A stretch of DNA of 64,000 nt from Dongia_B soli (GCF_034044715.1 NZ_JAXCLW010000005.1:186001-250000), one strand, 5' to 3'; shown: positions 42,464 to 52,145, counted from the first letter of the stretch. The notes: generated by a model not told the origin, from the sequence alone. A program made the numbers and translations.

Positions 42464-42760
42464 CTATTCAGGCCGGAAGGGCTCGGCCGGCTTGACGATG
42501 ACGGCAACGCTGATGTGCCGGCCATCCCGTTGCAGCTCCAACCTGTCAGGCAACAAGGCGGGTTTGGTTTCCGGCAGCACCCCCGGTGCTTCGCCCGGGA
42601 TGGCGCCGGGCAGGCGGGCCGGCGCCACATAGCAGATGACGACATAGCCCGGCTCGCCATAAAGATCGCCGCGATCGATGCCGATCGCATGGGCACCGCA
42701 GCGGATCAAGGTTTCGGCATGTTGATCGCGGGCCTGTTCCGCTTCCTGTTCCGTCGCCAT
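42464..42760 (-). CDS. Small hypothetical protein downstream of broken protease
   Basis: This is a 98-residue protein with GAGAGGCAAGC before its ATG. It contains I-G-I-D-R-G-D-L-Y-G-E-P-G-Y-V-V-I-C-Y-V, then H-I-S-V-A-V-I-V. It lies 33 bp after the trypsin-like pseudogene on the same strand and was probably co-transcribed with it. Small partner proteins of secreted or cytoplasmic trypsin-like proteases are known, but no family is recognised here. Confidence 0.55.
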   Translation of the reverse strand: MATEQEAEQARDQHAETLIRCGAHAIGIDRGDLYGEPGYVVICYVAPARLPGAIPGEAPGVLPETKPALLPDRLELQRDGRHISVAVIVKPAEPFRPE

Positions 42761-42793
42761 GCTTGCCTCTCGCTTTTCTTTGCTGTATCGCCG

Positions 42794-43880
42794 TCACGGC
42801 TCGACGAATTTGACATTGAGCGCCGCGACCACAGCTTCGATCGGATTGAAGACGCTGCCCCGGACGCGCCCGCGAAATGCAGCCCGACGATCTTGCCGCT
42901 TTCCTTAGCAACCACAAGCGAGCCGGAATCGCCGGGCTTGGTGTGCGGCGTACACAGGACCTGATCGAGAAAGCCGACCGGGCCGACGGCATCGTAATCG
43001 ATGACGGCGCGGAAGTTGATATCCTGCACCACGCCTTCCGTATCACCCGTTGTGCGGCCGCGCTTGATCACCGTCATGCCGCGCTGGGGCGCGATCATCT
43101 CCGGTGGGCCGCTGACCCCATAGAGCGCGAAATCGAGATCGTCCAGCCGGTCGCGATTGATCTCTGCGAGGGCGGCATCGACGCGGTTGAGGAACGTGCC
43201 ACCGGCCTTGAAGGGCACGATATCGGCAAGCACTGCTGCCCAATCGTCCGGCAGGCGGCCGCCATCGGCCGGGCCGGGATAGAGCACCTTGTCGCCCTTG
43301 CGTCCCATTGCCGGCCGCGCCCCACCATGGGCGATCGACAGCACATGGGCATTGCTGAGCACATAATATTTGCGTCCGCGCTGCACGATGGCGCCAAGCG
43401 TGCCGGCGGTACTGTCGACATGGCGATGCTGTAGCCGCTTTGCAGCGGCGAGCGCTGCACATTCGCCGTCGTGGTGGGCGCCTTGGCGGCCCGCCGTGGC
43501 CGGTCGAGCGGGTGCAGGCGGCCCAACTGCTTGACGTCGGTGAAGATGGCGGTCGCCTGTGGCTGTCTGTCGGCAGTTTGTGCGGCAATGACTGGCGCTG
43601 CAACCACGGGCGGGATCAGCATTTCGGCATCGAGGCGGCGCGTGGGAACCTTCTTCTCGACATAGAAGCAGAGGCTCAGCTCACCGGTGGCGCGGCCGGC
43701 GGAGAATTTCTCGCTGATGCCGATGCCGACCAGATTGCGGTCACTCAGGATGCCGCGCAGACGCCGCAGATGGGCAACGCTGCTGCGGCCGTGCCCTTCC
43801 ACGCGCGCCAGGGCCGGCCGTGGCAAAACCCGGCGGGTCAACAGATCGAGCGCATCGAGCAGATGTTGCGGCGTTTCCAT
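42794..43880 (-). pseudogene. Trypsin-like serine protease gene with two frameshifts
   Basis: Three frames join to give one protein. The N-terminal part (frame of 43880; L-V-G-I-G-I-S-E-K-F, L-C-F-Y-V-E-K-K-V-P) leads to G-Y-S-I-A-M. There the frame shifts near 43416-43420 to D-S-T-A-G-T-L-G-A-I-V, then S-N-A-H-V-L-S with the catalytic His and P-G-D-S-G-S-L-V with the catalytic Ser. A second shift near 42855-42870 is needed to reach S-V-F-N-P-I-E-A-V-V-A-A-L-N and a stop at 42794. The catalytic residues survive, so recent decay or assembly error are both possible. The start is uncertain. Confidence 0.7.
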
Positions 43881-44051
43881 GCGGCGCATCCGGAGATTGC
43901 TGCGTCTCTGCAAGTGTCGCACCGGCCGGCCGGCATACCAAGCGTAAGCTCGGCGCAACGTCATGCGTTGGCTGTGCGCCGCGTCTTTTTTCATATCTTG
44001 TGCTTTTATGCCGTGAGACAGCGGCGTGATCCCCGTTTCGCGCAAATTCCT

Positions 44052-45482
44052 CTACCGGGGAAATGATGCAGCTGGATCGACAAGTCTTTCTTTCGCGCCG
44101 GAGCCGATGCGGGCGATATCCGAAACGATCCTGACCGTGACGGATCCGATGTCGGCACCAGCCTCGTCGAGAATCAGGCGCACGGCCTGTTCGGCCGCCG
44201 CGCAGAGGCTATTGCCATCCGCTTGGCCTGCATCGTCGCGCAGGACGAGGCGGATCTCCAACCCGTCCGGCGAGGGCGCCACCTGAAACTGCCGCACCGC
44301 CGCGAGGCGCAGCAGCGGCGTGCGCAGCCGGCCGGCATGAATTTCGATCGGGCTGTCATCGGCGCCAGCCTCGGCACCGGCAACAGCGCGGCGCCGGAAG
44401 TGAAGTATTTCCTCTCGCCGTCCTTCGATACGCAGGATGCGCGCATAGGGCCGGCCGCAGGCGCAGATGTCCTCGGTGACGGCCAGGCGATCGGTCACCT
44501 CATAGCGGAGCAGCGGCAGCAGGCGGTTGGTGAGCGGCGTCACCAGCAGGCGGCTGCCAAGATCACCGGCCGGAACCGGCCGATAGGCATCGTCCACCAC
44601 TTCGACCACCATGTCATCCTCGGTCAGATGCATGCCGGCAACATGCGGACATCCGCCGCCCATCACGCCGGCTTCTGTTGTTGCATAGCCATTGGAAACC
44701 GGCGCGTGCCACACCTCGCGGCAAAGGTCGTGGACATCGTCACACAGCGCCTCGGCACCCGTACGAAATTGCTTTGGAGCGATGCGCAGCCGCCCGGCCT
44801 GCTGTTCTTCCGCCAAGCGCCGCAGGAAGGAGGGATAGCAAAAGAGAAAATCCGGCTGGTGATGGTTGAGGGCGGCGACGATCTCCGGCATCGGCGTGGT
44901 GAGGTAGAGTCTCGGAAGGTCCGGCATGGCGTTGAGGAGGTTCCAGATCCGGTTGGACAGATGCAGCGGCGAAGGCGAACCGATGCCCATGGCGCGGTTG
45001 GACGGGCCGATACCATTGATGCGCTGGAAGCGAATGCCATTGGCAAGGATCACCATGAAGGCGGCGCGGTCGTAAACGATGATCGCCCGCTCCCCGCTGG
45101 TGCCGCCGGTCGCACAGGCACGGTAATCGTCGAAGATTGGCAGATGCGCGGCATTGCCGGCGAGATGTGCCTCGATATCCGCGAGACGCAATCGCCGATC
45201 GGTGACGATGTCGTCGAAATGCCGCATCAACGAGGTCTTGCTGAGAACCGGGATGTCGCCGAGACGAATGTCATCGGCGATGCGCGGCCCGATCAGCCGG
45301 CGATAATAAGGCGAGGCCGTCGCGGCATGCCGCAGGGTGACAAGCAATTGCTGCCGCTGCCGGGCGAGCAATTGCGGCCGCGTCCACTTGTCATGGGCGA
45401 GGCGCGCAGCGACGAGGGTTTCGAGGTTGCTGCGCTCGGCCGGCGACAGGATGTCGCGGCTGCCGGACTCCAATGCTGCCAT
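44052..45482 (-). CDS. Phenylacetate-CoA ligase-like adenylate-forming enzyme
   Basis: This is a 476-residue protein of the PaaK/CapK group. The ATP-binding P-loop is A-T-G-G-T-S-G-E (124-131). Further blocks are F-L-F-C-Y-P-S-F-L-R-R-L, the substrate/AMP motif around N-G-Y-A-T-T-E-A-G, and Y-E-V-T-D-R-L followed by C-A-C-G-R-P-Y-A-R-I-L-R-I-E-G-R-R-E, matching the R-x-x-G-R-x-D/E-E region. It should activate a carboxylic acid as an acyl-adenylate or acyl-CoA. GGAGGCTACC precedes the ATG at 45482. It stands alone, without phenylacetate-pathway genes, so the substrate is open. Confidence 0.85.
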   Translation of the reverse strand: MAALESGSRDILSPAERSNLETLVAARLAHDKWTRPQLLARQRQQLLVTLRHAATASPYYRRLIGPRIADDIRLGDIPVLSKTSLMRHFDDIVTDRRLRLADIEAHLAGNAAHLPIFDDYRACATGGTSGERAIIVYDRAAFMVILANGIRFQRINGIGPSNRAMGIGSPSPLHLSNRIWNLLNAMPDLPRLYLTTPMPEIVAALNHHQPDFLFCYPSFLRRLAEEQQAGRLRIAPKQFRTGAEALCDDVHDLCREVWHAPVSNGYATTEAGVMGGGCPHVAGMHLTEDDMVVEVVDDAYRPVPAGDLGSRLLVTPLTNRLLPLLRYEVTDRLAVTEDICACGRPYARILRIEGRREEILHFRRRAVAGAEAGADDSPIEIHAGRLRTPLLRLAAVRQFQVAPSPDGLEIRLVLRDDAGQADGNSLCAAAEQAVRLILDEAGADIGSVTVRIVSDIARIGSGAKERLVDPAASFPR

Positions 45483-45550
45483 GGTAGCCTCCGCAAGCCG
45501 AATGGTGCTTGTCGCCTGGATCCCACTTGCCGCCCGCTCTCCTGCAGTGG

Positions 45551-45598
45551 GCCAGTTCTGCGATGAGCCAGTTCTGCGATGAGCCAGTTCTGCGATGA
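45551..45598. repeat. 3 x 16-bp tandem repeat
   Basis: Three exact units of GCCAGTTCTGCGATGA lie upstream of the adenylate-forming enzyme gene, in a 366-bp gap (45483-45848) where I recognise nothing else. Confidence 0.9.
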
Positions 45599-45848
45599 GT
45601 CGGTCCGGCGGTGAGCGGTGCCGCGGGCAGGGCGGTTCGATGCAATGCAGCGCCTGCCGGCACGCGTCTGCTAGGGAAAGGTGCCGCGATTATAAACCTC
45701 CTTCCGCGGTTCTCGTAGAGGAGGCGGGTCCTGTGCGGCGGCCGGTCCGGCAGAGCCCGACACTGGCCGGCGCTCGATGATCTTTAGGACTCGTTAGGAC
45801 TTTGCCCCGATAGTGCGCGCCGCAGACAGACCGTTTCGTTAGAATCTC

Positions 45849-46361
45849 ATGTTTTCCGGTATCCAACCCATTTCTCTGGCCGAGCTTCGGTCCTGGCGTG
45901 TGCGGCGCCTGGCCGAATACTGGGAAATTAAACGGGGCGCGGCCGTCCTGCCGGCGCGCGAGGATTTCGAACTCGGCGATCTGACCGCCTTGCTGCCTTA
46001 TATGCTGGTGGCGGCGATCGAAGCCGATCCGTTCCGCGTCTTCTACCGTCTGGACGGCACTAAGATCGTGGAGATGAACGGTGTCGAACTGCATGGCCGC
46101 TATCTCGACGAGCTGCATGAACAGTCGGCCTGGGTCGAGGAGGGCATGCGGATCTATCGCCAGGCCTGGGAAAGCTGCGAGCCGGTCTTCGGCGCCTATA
46201 CCTGGCCAACGCAGCTCAATGCCGTGTGTCATGTCGAAGTCGGCATCTTCCCTGTTACTTTTCGCGGCGCGCGCTGCCAGTGCCTGGCGCTGGAAGATTG
46301 GGAGGTGGGCGATGACAGCCATCTGCGCCACGACCGCCCGCAGCCCTTCATCAGCGCCTGA
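45849..46361 (+). CDS. PAS_5-domain protein
   Basis: This is a 170-residue single-domain protein. It begins M-F-S-G-I-Q-P-I-S-L-A-E-L, then R-R-L-A-E-Y-W-E-I-K-R-G, L-L-P-Y-M-L-V, Y-R-L-D-G-T-K-I, G-R-Y-L-D-E-L and a final C-Q-C-L-A-L-E-D-W. This is the PAS_5 layout, like the genes at 39764 and 57423. It is likely a cytoplasmic small-molecule sensor. No output domain or partner gene is adjacent. The next 1.3 kb are repeats. Confidence 0.75.
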   Translation: MFSGIQPISLAELRSWRVRRLAEYWEIKRGAAVLPAREDFELGDLTALLPYMLVAAIEADPFRVFYRLDGTKIVEMNGVELHGRYLDELHEQSAWVEEGMRIYRQAWESCEPVFGAYTWPTQLNAVCHVEVGIFPVTFRGARCQCLALEDWEVGDDSHLRHDRPQPFISA

Positions 46362-46463
46362 CCGCCGCCGCTTGGCAAGCGGGATCTGTGGCTTGCATCA
46401 CCAACGGTCGTTGCCGGTCCGGATTGCGGTCGTCATCCCATCTGGTGTCGCGCCCGGCTTCTG

Positions 46464-47532
46464 CCATGGACCCTCGGGTCGAGCCCGAGGGTGACAACCT
46501 GGTTTGGGTTGGCGGTGTGCGACGCCGGTGACAAGCTTGTGTGGGTTGGCGGTGTGCGATGCCGGTGAGGACCTGGATGGATCGCGGTCGCATCGCTCAT
46601 CGCAGGATGTTTATGACACACCCGCTCGTCACCCTCGGGCTTGACCCGAGGGTCCACCCCTGCGACTGACGATCGCCGGCGGCATTGTGCCCGGCCGTTG
46701 CCCCGCTCGCGCATCGCGTCCGGCTTCTGCCATGGACCCTCGGCTCGAGCCCGAGGGTGACAACCTGGTTTGGGTTGGCGGTGTGCGATGGTGGCGGCGA
46801 TTCCGGTGACAAGCTTGTGTGGGTTGGCGGTGTGCGATGCCGGTGAGGACCTGGATGGATCGCGGTCGCAGCGCTCATCGCAGGATGTTTATGACACACC
46901 CGCTCGTCACCCTCGGGCTTGACCCGAGGGTCCACCGCTGCGACTGACGATCGCCGGCGGCATTGTGCCCGGTCGTTGCCCCGCTCGCGCATCGCGTCCG
47001 GCTTCTGCCATGGAGCCTCGGGTCGAGCCCGAGGGTGACAACCTGGTTTGGGCTGGCGGTGTGCAACGCCGGCGGCGATTCGGGTGAAAGCTTGTGTGGG
47101 TTGGCGCTGTGCGATGCCGGCGAGGATCTGGATGGATCGCGGTCGCAGCGCTCATCGCAGGATGTTTATGACACACCCGCTCGTCACCCTCGGGCTTGAC
47201 CCGAGGGTCCACCGCTGCGACTGACGATCGCCGGCGGCATTGTGCCCGGTCGTTGCCCCGCTCGCGCATCGCGTCCGGCTTCTGCCATGGAGCCTCGGGT
47301 CGAGCCCGAGGGTGACAACCCGGTTTGGGTTGGCGGTGTGTGATGCCGGCGACAGGCTTGTGTGGGTTGGCGGTGTGCGATGGTGGCGGCGATTCCGGTG
47401 ACGACCTTGTTCGGGTGGCGGTGTGCGATGACGAGCAAGAGGCAGCGGTCCTCGGTCGCGATCAGCCAGGCTCGCACGGCGCCGATCACACACCCGCTTG
47501 TCACCCTCGGGCTTGACCCGAGGGTCCATGGG
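46464..47532. repeat. Palindromic repeat array F with tandem modules of about 270-280 bp
   Basis: Eight palindromes lie near 46464, 46627, 46730, 46908, 47009, 47184, 47286 and 47500. A composite module contains TCATCGCAGGATGTTTATGA, a palindrome, GCGACTGACGATCGCCGGC and an inverted palindrome. It recurs starting near 46597, 46877 and 47152. There is no gene in 46362-47696. Confidence 0.9.
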
Positions 47533-47696
47533 AGAGGGCGGGCGCGGGTTTCGCCAAGGGCCGAATGACAGGCGTTTTTTCTCAGCCGCGCCGCCCTTTT
47601 CACGCAGCGCGCTGTTGCGGGGGCGCGGCGTCGATGACAAACTCCGTTTCGCGGCCCCCTCGTTTCACAGTTTGGCCCACCGGCAAGGGAAGTTGA

Positions 47697-48812
47697 ATGC
47701 AGCGTAAGTACAGGATCGGTCTGCGGAAGGGGCGGTTGGAGGACAAGGGACGGCCGAGTTGGACCGGGGACGGGCCCCGTCCGATCAGCTGGCTCGCCTG
47801 GTATCCCGCGCGTGACGATGCCGAGGAGCGGGCGGTGGCGCCGCGCGCCTCCTGGTTTGTCACCGGACCGGTGGCGGCGGATGCCGATCTATCGGATGCA
47901 CAGACGCGCTATCCGGTGGTGATGCTGTCCCATGGCACGGGCGGCACGGCCTGGAGCATGGAATGGCTGGGCCGGCGGCTGGCCTCGCGCGGCTTCGTCG
48001 CCGTCGCGGCCAACCACCACGGCAATTCGGCGGTGCAGCCCTATCGCGCCGAAGGCTTCCTCAGTTTATGGGAGCGGGCGCGGGACCTGACCGTGCTGCT
48101 CGATGATCTGCTGGCGCAGCCATGCGATGGCGCGGGCCGCGGCGCTTTCGCCGGGCGACTCGATCCAGCCCGCTGCTATGCCGCCGGTTTCTCCGCCGGC
48201 GCCTATACGGTGATGCTGCTGACCGGCGCGGTGACCCTGGCCTCGCAATACCAATATCCCGATCAATATGCCGAGCCGCCGCTCGACCTCACGGCCGAAG
48301 ATGCGCGCATGCCGGTTGTGCCCTTCTCGATGGGACCGCGCGAATTCCCCGATCTCGCGCGGCATCTGCCCGGCCTGCTGGAACGCAGCGCGATCTTCCG
48401 CGCCTCCTGGGCGCGCATGTCGGATTCCTATCTCGACCAGCGGATCAAGGCGGCGCTGGTCTGCGCGCCGGGCCGCTCGGTGCTGGGCTTCGATGAAGCC
48501 AGCCTTGCCGGGATCGAGACGCCGATCCGCATCGTCGTCGGCGATGAGGACCCGGTGGCGCCGGTGGAGCAATGCGCCGCCTGGCTGAAGGCGCGGCTGC
48601 GGCAGGCTGAGCTTACCGTGCTGAAAGGCGGGGTCGGGCATTACGTCTTCCTGCCGGAACCGACCGAGACGGGACGCCGCGCCGCCCCGGATCTCTGCGT
48701 CGATGCGCCGCGCGTCGATCGCCGCGCGATCCACGAGCGGGTCGCGGTCCAGGCGATCAGTCTCTTCAATAAGATACCGGAGAAGCAGCCGATTACCGGC
48801 GAATTCGCCTAA
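47697..48812 (+). CDS. Alpha/beta-hydrolase of the dienelactone hydrolase-like group
   Basis: This is a 371-residue enzyme. The oxyanion region is M-L-S-H-G-T-G-G (76-83), the nucleophile elbow A-A-G-F-S166-A-G-A, the acid is in V-V-G-D-E-D-P-V-A-P and the His in G-G-V-G-H-Y-V-F-L-P. The N-terminus (Y-R-I-G-L-R-K-G, L-A-W-Y-P-A) resembles predicted dienelactone hydrolase or PAF-acetylhydrolase-like proteins. There is no signal peptide, so it is probably a cytoplasmic esterase of unknown substrate. The stop codon sits in the loop of a 14-bp hairpin. Confidence 0.82.
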   Translation: MQRKYRIGLRKGRLEDKGRPSWTGDGPRPISWLAWYPARDDAEERAVAPRASWFVTGPVAADADLSDAQTRYPVVMLSHGTGGTAWSMEWLGRRLASRGFVAVAANHHGNSAVQPYRAEGFLSLWERARDLTVLLDDLLAQPCDGAGRGAFAGRLDPARCYAAGFSAGAYTVMLLTGAVTLASQYQYPDQYAEPPLDLTAEDARMPVVPFSMGPREFPDLARHLPGLLERSAIFRASWARMSDSYLDQRIKAALVCAPGRSVLGFDEASLAGIETPIRIVVGDEDPVAPVEQCAAWLKARLRQAELTVLKGGVGHYVFLPEPTETGRRAAPDLCVDAPRVDRRAIHERVAVQAISLFNKIPEKQPITGEFA

Positions 48813-48826
48813 AATTCGCCGGTAAT
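48792..48826. terminator. Perfect 14-bp hairpin spanning the hydrolase stop codon
   Basis: ATTACCGGCGAATT (48792-48805) and AATTCGCCGGTAAT (48813-48826) are exact inverted repeats with a 7-base loop that contains the TAA. A related half, TGTCGGTAAAAAAT, follows. A terminator or 3'-end stability element is likely. Confidence 0.55.
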
Positions 48827-48880
48827 TGTCGGTAAAAAATCGGTAGCATTCATTTCCGCCACCGCGTAGTTTCCGCGGCC

Positions 48881-48978
48881 GCGAGCAATGGGCCGCGAGC
48901 AATGGGCCGCGAGCAATGGGCCGCGAGCAATGGGCCGTGAGCAATGGGCCGTGAGCAATGGGCCGCGAGCAGCAGGGC
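48881..48978. repeat. 7 x 14-bp tandem repeat
   Basis: Seven units of GCGAGCAATGGGCC (two with GTG at the front, the last degenerate) lie between the hydrolase and pentapeptide genes. Each unit contains an ATG and is not a multiple of three, so it is not coding in one frame. Confidence 0.92.
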
Positions 48979-49041
48979 GCGGACAAAGGCGTGCCGGCTG
49001 CGGCATAAGCCGGCAGTCGCGGCTTTCGGGAATGATCTGAC

Positions 49042-50079
49042 GTGCAGAAGAAACCAGCGACAGACGGCGCGACGACCAAGAAGGGCTTCACCCTTACGCG
49101 CGACGCATTGAAGCGTATCCAGGAGCTGCATCTCGGCTATCTGCAGGGCCGCCGCGACGGGCGCCGGGCGATGTTCGAGAATTGCCACATGGCCGGGCTC
49201 GACTTCACCCATATGAATTTCTCCGATGCGGTGCTGATCAACTGCAATCTCAGCAACATCGATGCGCGCGGCGTGAAATTCACCGGCGCGATCCTGCGCG
49301 GCTCGAAATTCGACGGCGCCGACCTCACCAATGCGGATTTCCGCAAGGCGGATCTGCGCAGCGTCTCCTTCGACGATGCGATGCTGGTCGATGCGATGCT
49401 GGCACGGTCCGATCTCCGCATCGACCTCAACCAGGCGCGCGAGCAGATGGCTTCCTTCAAGAACGCCAATCTGACGCGGGCGAATTTCGCCGAAGCCAAG
49501 ATGAAGGGCGTCGACCTCGAAGGCGCCCAGTTGAACGAGACGAAATTGTTCCAGGCCGATCTGCGTGGCGCCAATCTGCGCCATGCGGAGATCAAGCAGA
49601 TCGATGTCGCAGGTGCGGCCATGGTGGATGCCGATTTCACCGGCGCCGTGCTGGACGAGGCGGCGCAGCAGAAGATCGATCTCACCCGCTCGACCGGCCC
49701 CGGCTTCCGCAAATTCGACCGCACCGACTTGGAGCGGGTGTTGCAGGAGCATGACCAGTGGGTGCATTCGCTGGGCAAATCCGGCTATCGCGCCGATTTC
49801 AGCCTGATGGATCTGACCAAGGTCGATCTCTCGAACACCAATCTGGCCGTGGCGAATTTCACCGGCGCCAAGCTCTACGGCACCCGGTTCAGCGGCGCGA
49901 AGCTGCTGGCCGCCGTGTTCCGCGATGCGAACCTGATCAAGGTGACGCTGAAGGAAGCCGATCTGCGCGGCGCCGACTTCTCCGGCGCCCATCAGCGCGA
50001 ACTCGACCTCGATGGCTCGCTGATCGGGGAAATTCCGTCATTGCCGCTGACCACCAAGGGGTTGAAGCGGGCGGCGTAA
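49042..50079 (+). CDS. Pentapeptide-repeat protein
   Basis: This is a 345-residue protein from a GTG start. Residues about 50-115, 135-215 and 255-325 contain A(D/N)LXX-type pentapeptides (A-D-L-T-N-A-D-F-R-K-A-D-L, A-N-L-T-R-A-N-F, A-N-L-I-K-V-T-L-K-E-A-D-L-R-G-A-D-F). These fold as a right-handed quadrilateral beta-helix. The blocks are separated by a helical insert (L-E-R-V-L-Q-E-H-D-Q-W). Some family members mimic DNA or bind gyrase; nothing here shows that. It is cytoplasmic by lack of signal. Confidence 0.85.
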   Translation: MQKKPATDGATTKKGFTLTRDALKRIQELHLGYLQGRRDGRRAMFENCHMAGLDFTHMNFSDAVLINCNLSNIDARGVKFTGAILRGSKFDGADLTNADFRKADLRSVSFDDAMLVDAMLARSDLRIDLNQAREQMASFKNANLTRANFAEAKMKGVDLEGAQLNETKLFQADLRGANLRHAEIKQIDVAGAAMVDADFTGAVLDEAAQQKIDLTRSTGPGFRKFDRTDLERVLQEHDQWVHSLGKSGYRADFSLMDLTKVDLSNTNLAVANFTGAKLYGTRFSGAKLLAAVFRDANLIKVTLKEADLRGADFSGAHQRELDLDGSLIGEIPSLPLTTKGLKRAA

Positions 50080-50126
50080 CACGCGCGCGCTGTGCTGTTC
50101 GCAGGATATTGATGCTATCCCCGCTC

Positions 50127-50157
50127 GTCACCCTCGGACTTGATCCGAGGGTCCATG
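50127..50157. repeat. Single palindromic repeat between pentapeptide and GIY-YIG genes
   Basis: One copy with the CTTGATC loop variant lies between convergent genes. Confidence 0.8.
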
Positions 50158-50191
50158 ACGGAGGCCGCGCACAATGCAAGGAGTCGAAGAC

Positions 50192-50482
50192 TCATCCCAC
50201 GATGTCGTGGTAGAGATCGCGCCAAGTCGGATTCAGTTTCTCGATCGCGGCGATCTTCCAGGCGCGCGGCCAGTGTTTGAGGGTCTTCTCCCGCTGGATC
50301 GCTGCGCGTATGTCCGGCGTCGTCTCAAACCAGACAAGTTGCGTCACGCCATAGCGTTCCGTGAATCCATTGACCAAGCCATCGCGATGTTCGGCCATAC
50401 GCCGGACGAGATCATTCGTGACGCCCACATAGAGCGTCCCATGACGATCGCTTGCCAGCATGTAGACGAAGTAATCGCGCAT
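50192..50482 (-). CDS. GIY-YIG nuclease-superfamily protein
   Basis: This is a 96-residue protein of the short UPF0213/YhbQ-like type. The GIY-YIG variant is Y-F-V-Y-M-L-A ... L-Y-V-G-V-T-N-D-L, the catalytic Arg is in V-R-R-M-A-E-H, and the Glu in I-Q-R-E-K-T-L-K-H-W. Short stand-alone members are common in alphaproteobacteria, and their biological role is unclear. The ATG at 50482 begins at the domain; the frame is open upstream. Confidence 0.88.
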   Translation of the reverse strand: MRDYFVYMLASDRHGTLYVGVTNDLVRRMAEHRDGLVNGFTERYGVTQLVWFETTPDIRAAIQREKTLKHWPRAWKIAAIEKLNPTWRDLYHDIVG

Positions 50483-50567
50483 GAGAGGTGAGCACCGTGG
50501 CGGATAAGTCCGTATTGGAGCCGCTTCATATGGCGGCGTCAAGCATATGACTTTCTTCAGTCGCTCC

Positions 50568-51230
50568 GGTGGACCCTCGGATCAAGTCCGAGGGTGACAA
50601 GCTTGTTGTTAGGGGCGGTGTGCGACGACGGCGACGAACTGGATGAAGAGCGGTGTCACCGGTCATCGCCGGATGTTCATGGCACATCCGGTTGTCACCC
50701 TCGGGCTTGACCCGAGGGTCCATGGTTGCGGCTGAAGATGACGTCACCTGCTTGACGCCGATCTCCGCGACGGCATCGGGTTAACTGCATTGCTCTTCAA
50801 TCCTGCGCGGCCTCTGCCATGGACCCGCGGGTCAAGTCCGAGGGTGACAAGCTTGTTGTTATGGGCGGGGTGCGACGACGGCGACGAACTGGATGAAGAG
50901 CGGTGTCACCGGTCATCGCCGGATGTTCATGGCACATCCGGTTGTCACCCTCGGGCTTGACCCGAGGGTCCATGGTTGCGGCTGAAGATGACGTCACCTG
51001 CTTGACGCCGATCTCCGCGACGGCATTGGTGAACTGCGTTGCTCTTCAATCCTGCGCGCCGTCCACCATGGACCCTCGGATCAAGTCCGAGGGTGACAAG
51101 CTTGCCGGTTGTGGATGGCATGCGACGCCGGCGACGAACTGGATGAAGAGCGGTGTCACCGGTCATCGCAGAATGTTCATGACACATCCGGTTGTCACGC
51201 TAGGATCATGTCCGAGGGTACAACCGGATG
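50568..51230. repeat. Palindromic repeat array H, tandem modules of about 250 bp
   Basis: Palindromes lie near 50568, 50692, 50817, 50942 and 51066, with a degenerate one near 51195. The spacer GACGAACTGGATGAAGAGCG recurs at about 50634, 50884 and 51134, showing a 250-bp repeating unit. There is no gene in 50483-51417. Confidence 0.9.
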
Positions 51231-51417
51231 GCATCCCCGCTGTGCGGCCGGCGTCGGCGGGTCCATGGTGCGGCCGCGCATAAACCTTGCAAGGTGCATC
51301 CCAAGCGCAGCCGTCAGTCGGTCGGGCGGAAATTTAAGCTGCCGGGAAGGAACCTTGCTATAGGGCAGAATTGTTCTCGCAGGAGTCCGCAACCAGCCAT
51401 CCATGAGGGAGCGAGCC

Positions 51418-51750
51418 ATGCAGATGATTTCGGCCGAGATGCAAAGCTGCGTCGAGAACTGTCTCAACTGCTATGAGACCTGCATCAAGACATCCATGCA
51501 CCATTGCCTGGAAGCAGGTGGAAAGCATGTCGCGCCACAGCATTTCCGCCTCATGTCGACCTGCGCCGAGATTTGCCGCGCCGCCGCGGCCGTCATGCTG
51601 ATCGGCACATCGCATCACCGCAATCTTTGCCGCGTTTGCGCCGAGGTCTGCGAAGATTGCGGCCAGGACTGCGAGCGGATCGGCGATATGCAGGAATGCG
51701 TCGAGGCCTGCCGCCGCTGCGCCGAAACCTGCCGGAGCATGTCGGCTTGA
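51418..51750 (+). CDS. Four-helix-bundle copper-binding protein (Csp-like, DUF326)
   Basis: This is a 110-residue Cys-rich protein. The spacing C-V-E-N-C-L-N-C-Y-E-T-C, later C-R-V-C-A-E-V-C-E-D-C-G-Q-D-C and C-V-E-A-C-R-R-C-A-E-T-C matches the copper storage family, in which Cys residues line the core of a four-helix bundle and bind many Cu(I) ions. There is no signal peptide, so it is the cytosolic type. GAGGGAGCGAGCC precedes the ATG. It stands alone among repeat arrays. Confidence 0.9.
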   Translation: MQMISAEMQSCVENCLNCYETCIKTSMHHCLEAGGKHVAPQHFRLMSTCAEICRAAAAVMLIGTSHHRNLCRVCAEVCEDCGQDCERIGDMQECVEACRRCAETCRSMSA

Positions 51751-51831
51751 GGTGTCGGAGGCAAGCGCGCCGCTCAGCATCGAAGGCGGCTGCTTAGCCG
51801 GCCTTCGTTCGGTGTGTCTTTCGTCAGTCGC

Positions 51832-52145
51832 CCCGATGGACCCGCCGACGAAGGTCGGCCTGCGCCGACGGTGATCAAGCCCGAGCGTGACAAGCTTGCT
51901 GGTTGTGGATGGCGTGCGACGCCGGCGACGAACTGGATGAAGAGCGGTGTCACCGGTCATCGCAGGATGTTCATGACATACTCACTTGTCACCCTCGGGC
52001 TTGACCCGAGGGTCCACGGTGGAAGCTGAAGAGTAGCTCCTGAGCTTGACACCGCCGAACGCGGCGACGGCATCGGGTGAACCGCGCCGCTCTTCTATCC
52101 TGCGCGGCCTTTGCCATGGACCCTCGGATCAAGCCGAGGGTGACA
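51832..52145. repeat. Palindromic repeat array I (three copies, one with insert)
   Basis: The copy at about 51832-51892 carries the GCCGACGAAGGTCGGC insert form. Normal copies lie near 51986-52018 and 52114-52144. The remaining sequence 52146-52500 contains nothing I recognise. Confidence 0.85.

Noticed and set aside
46464..47532. Regularly spaced palindromes resembling a CRISPR array
   Set aside because: The spacers are themselves repeated, unit length is over 130 bp, orientation alternates and no cas genes are present.
46362..47696. Open frames repeating V-T-L-G-L-D-P-R-V-H-G
   Set aside because: They are translations of the palindromic repeat, present wherever it occurs and without start sites or domain structure.
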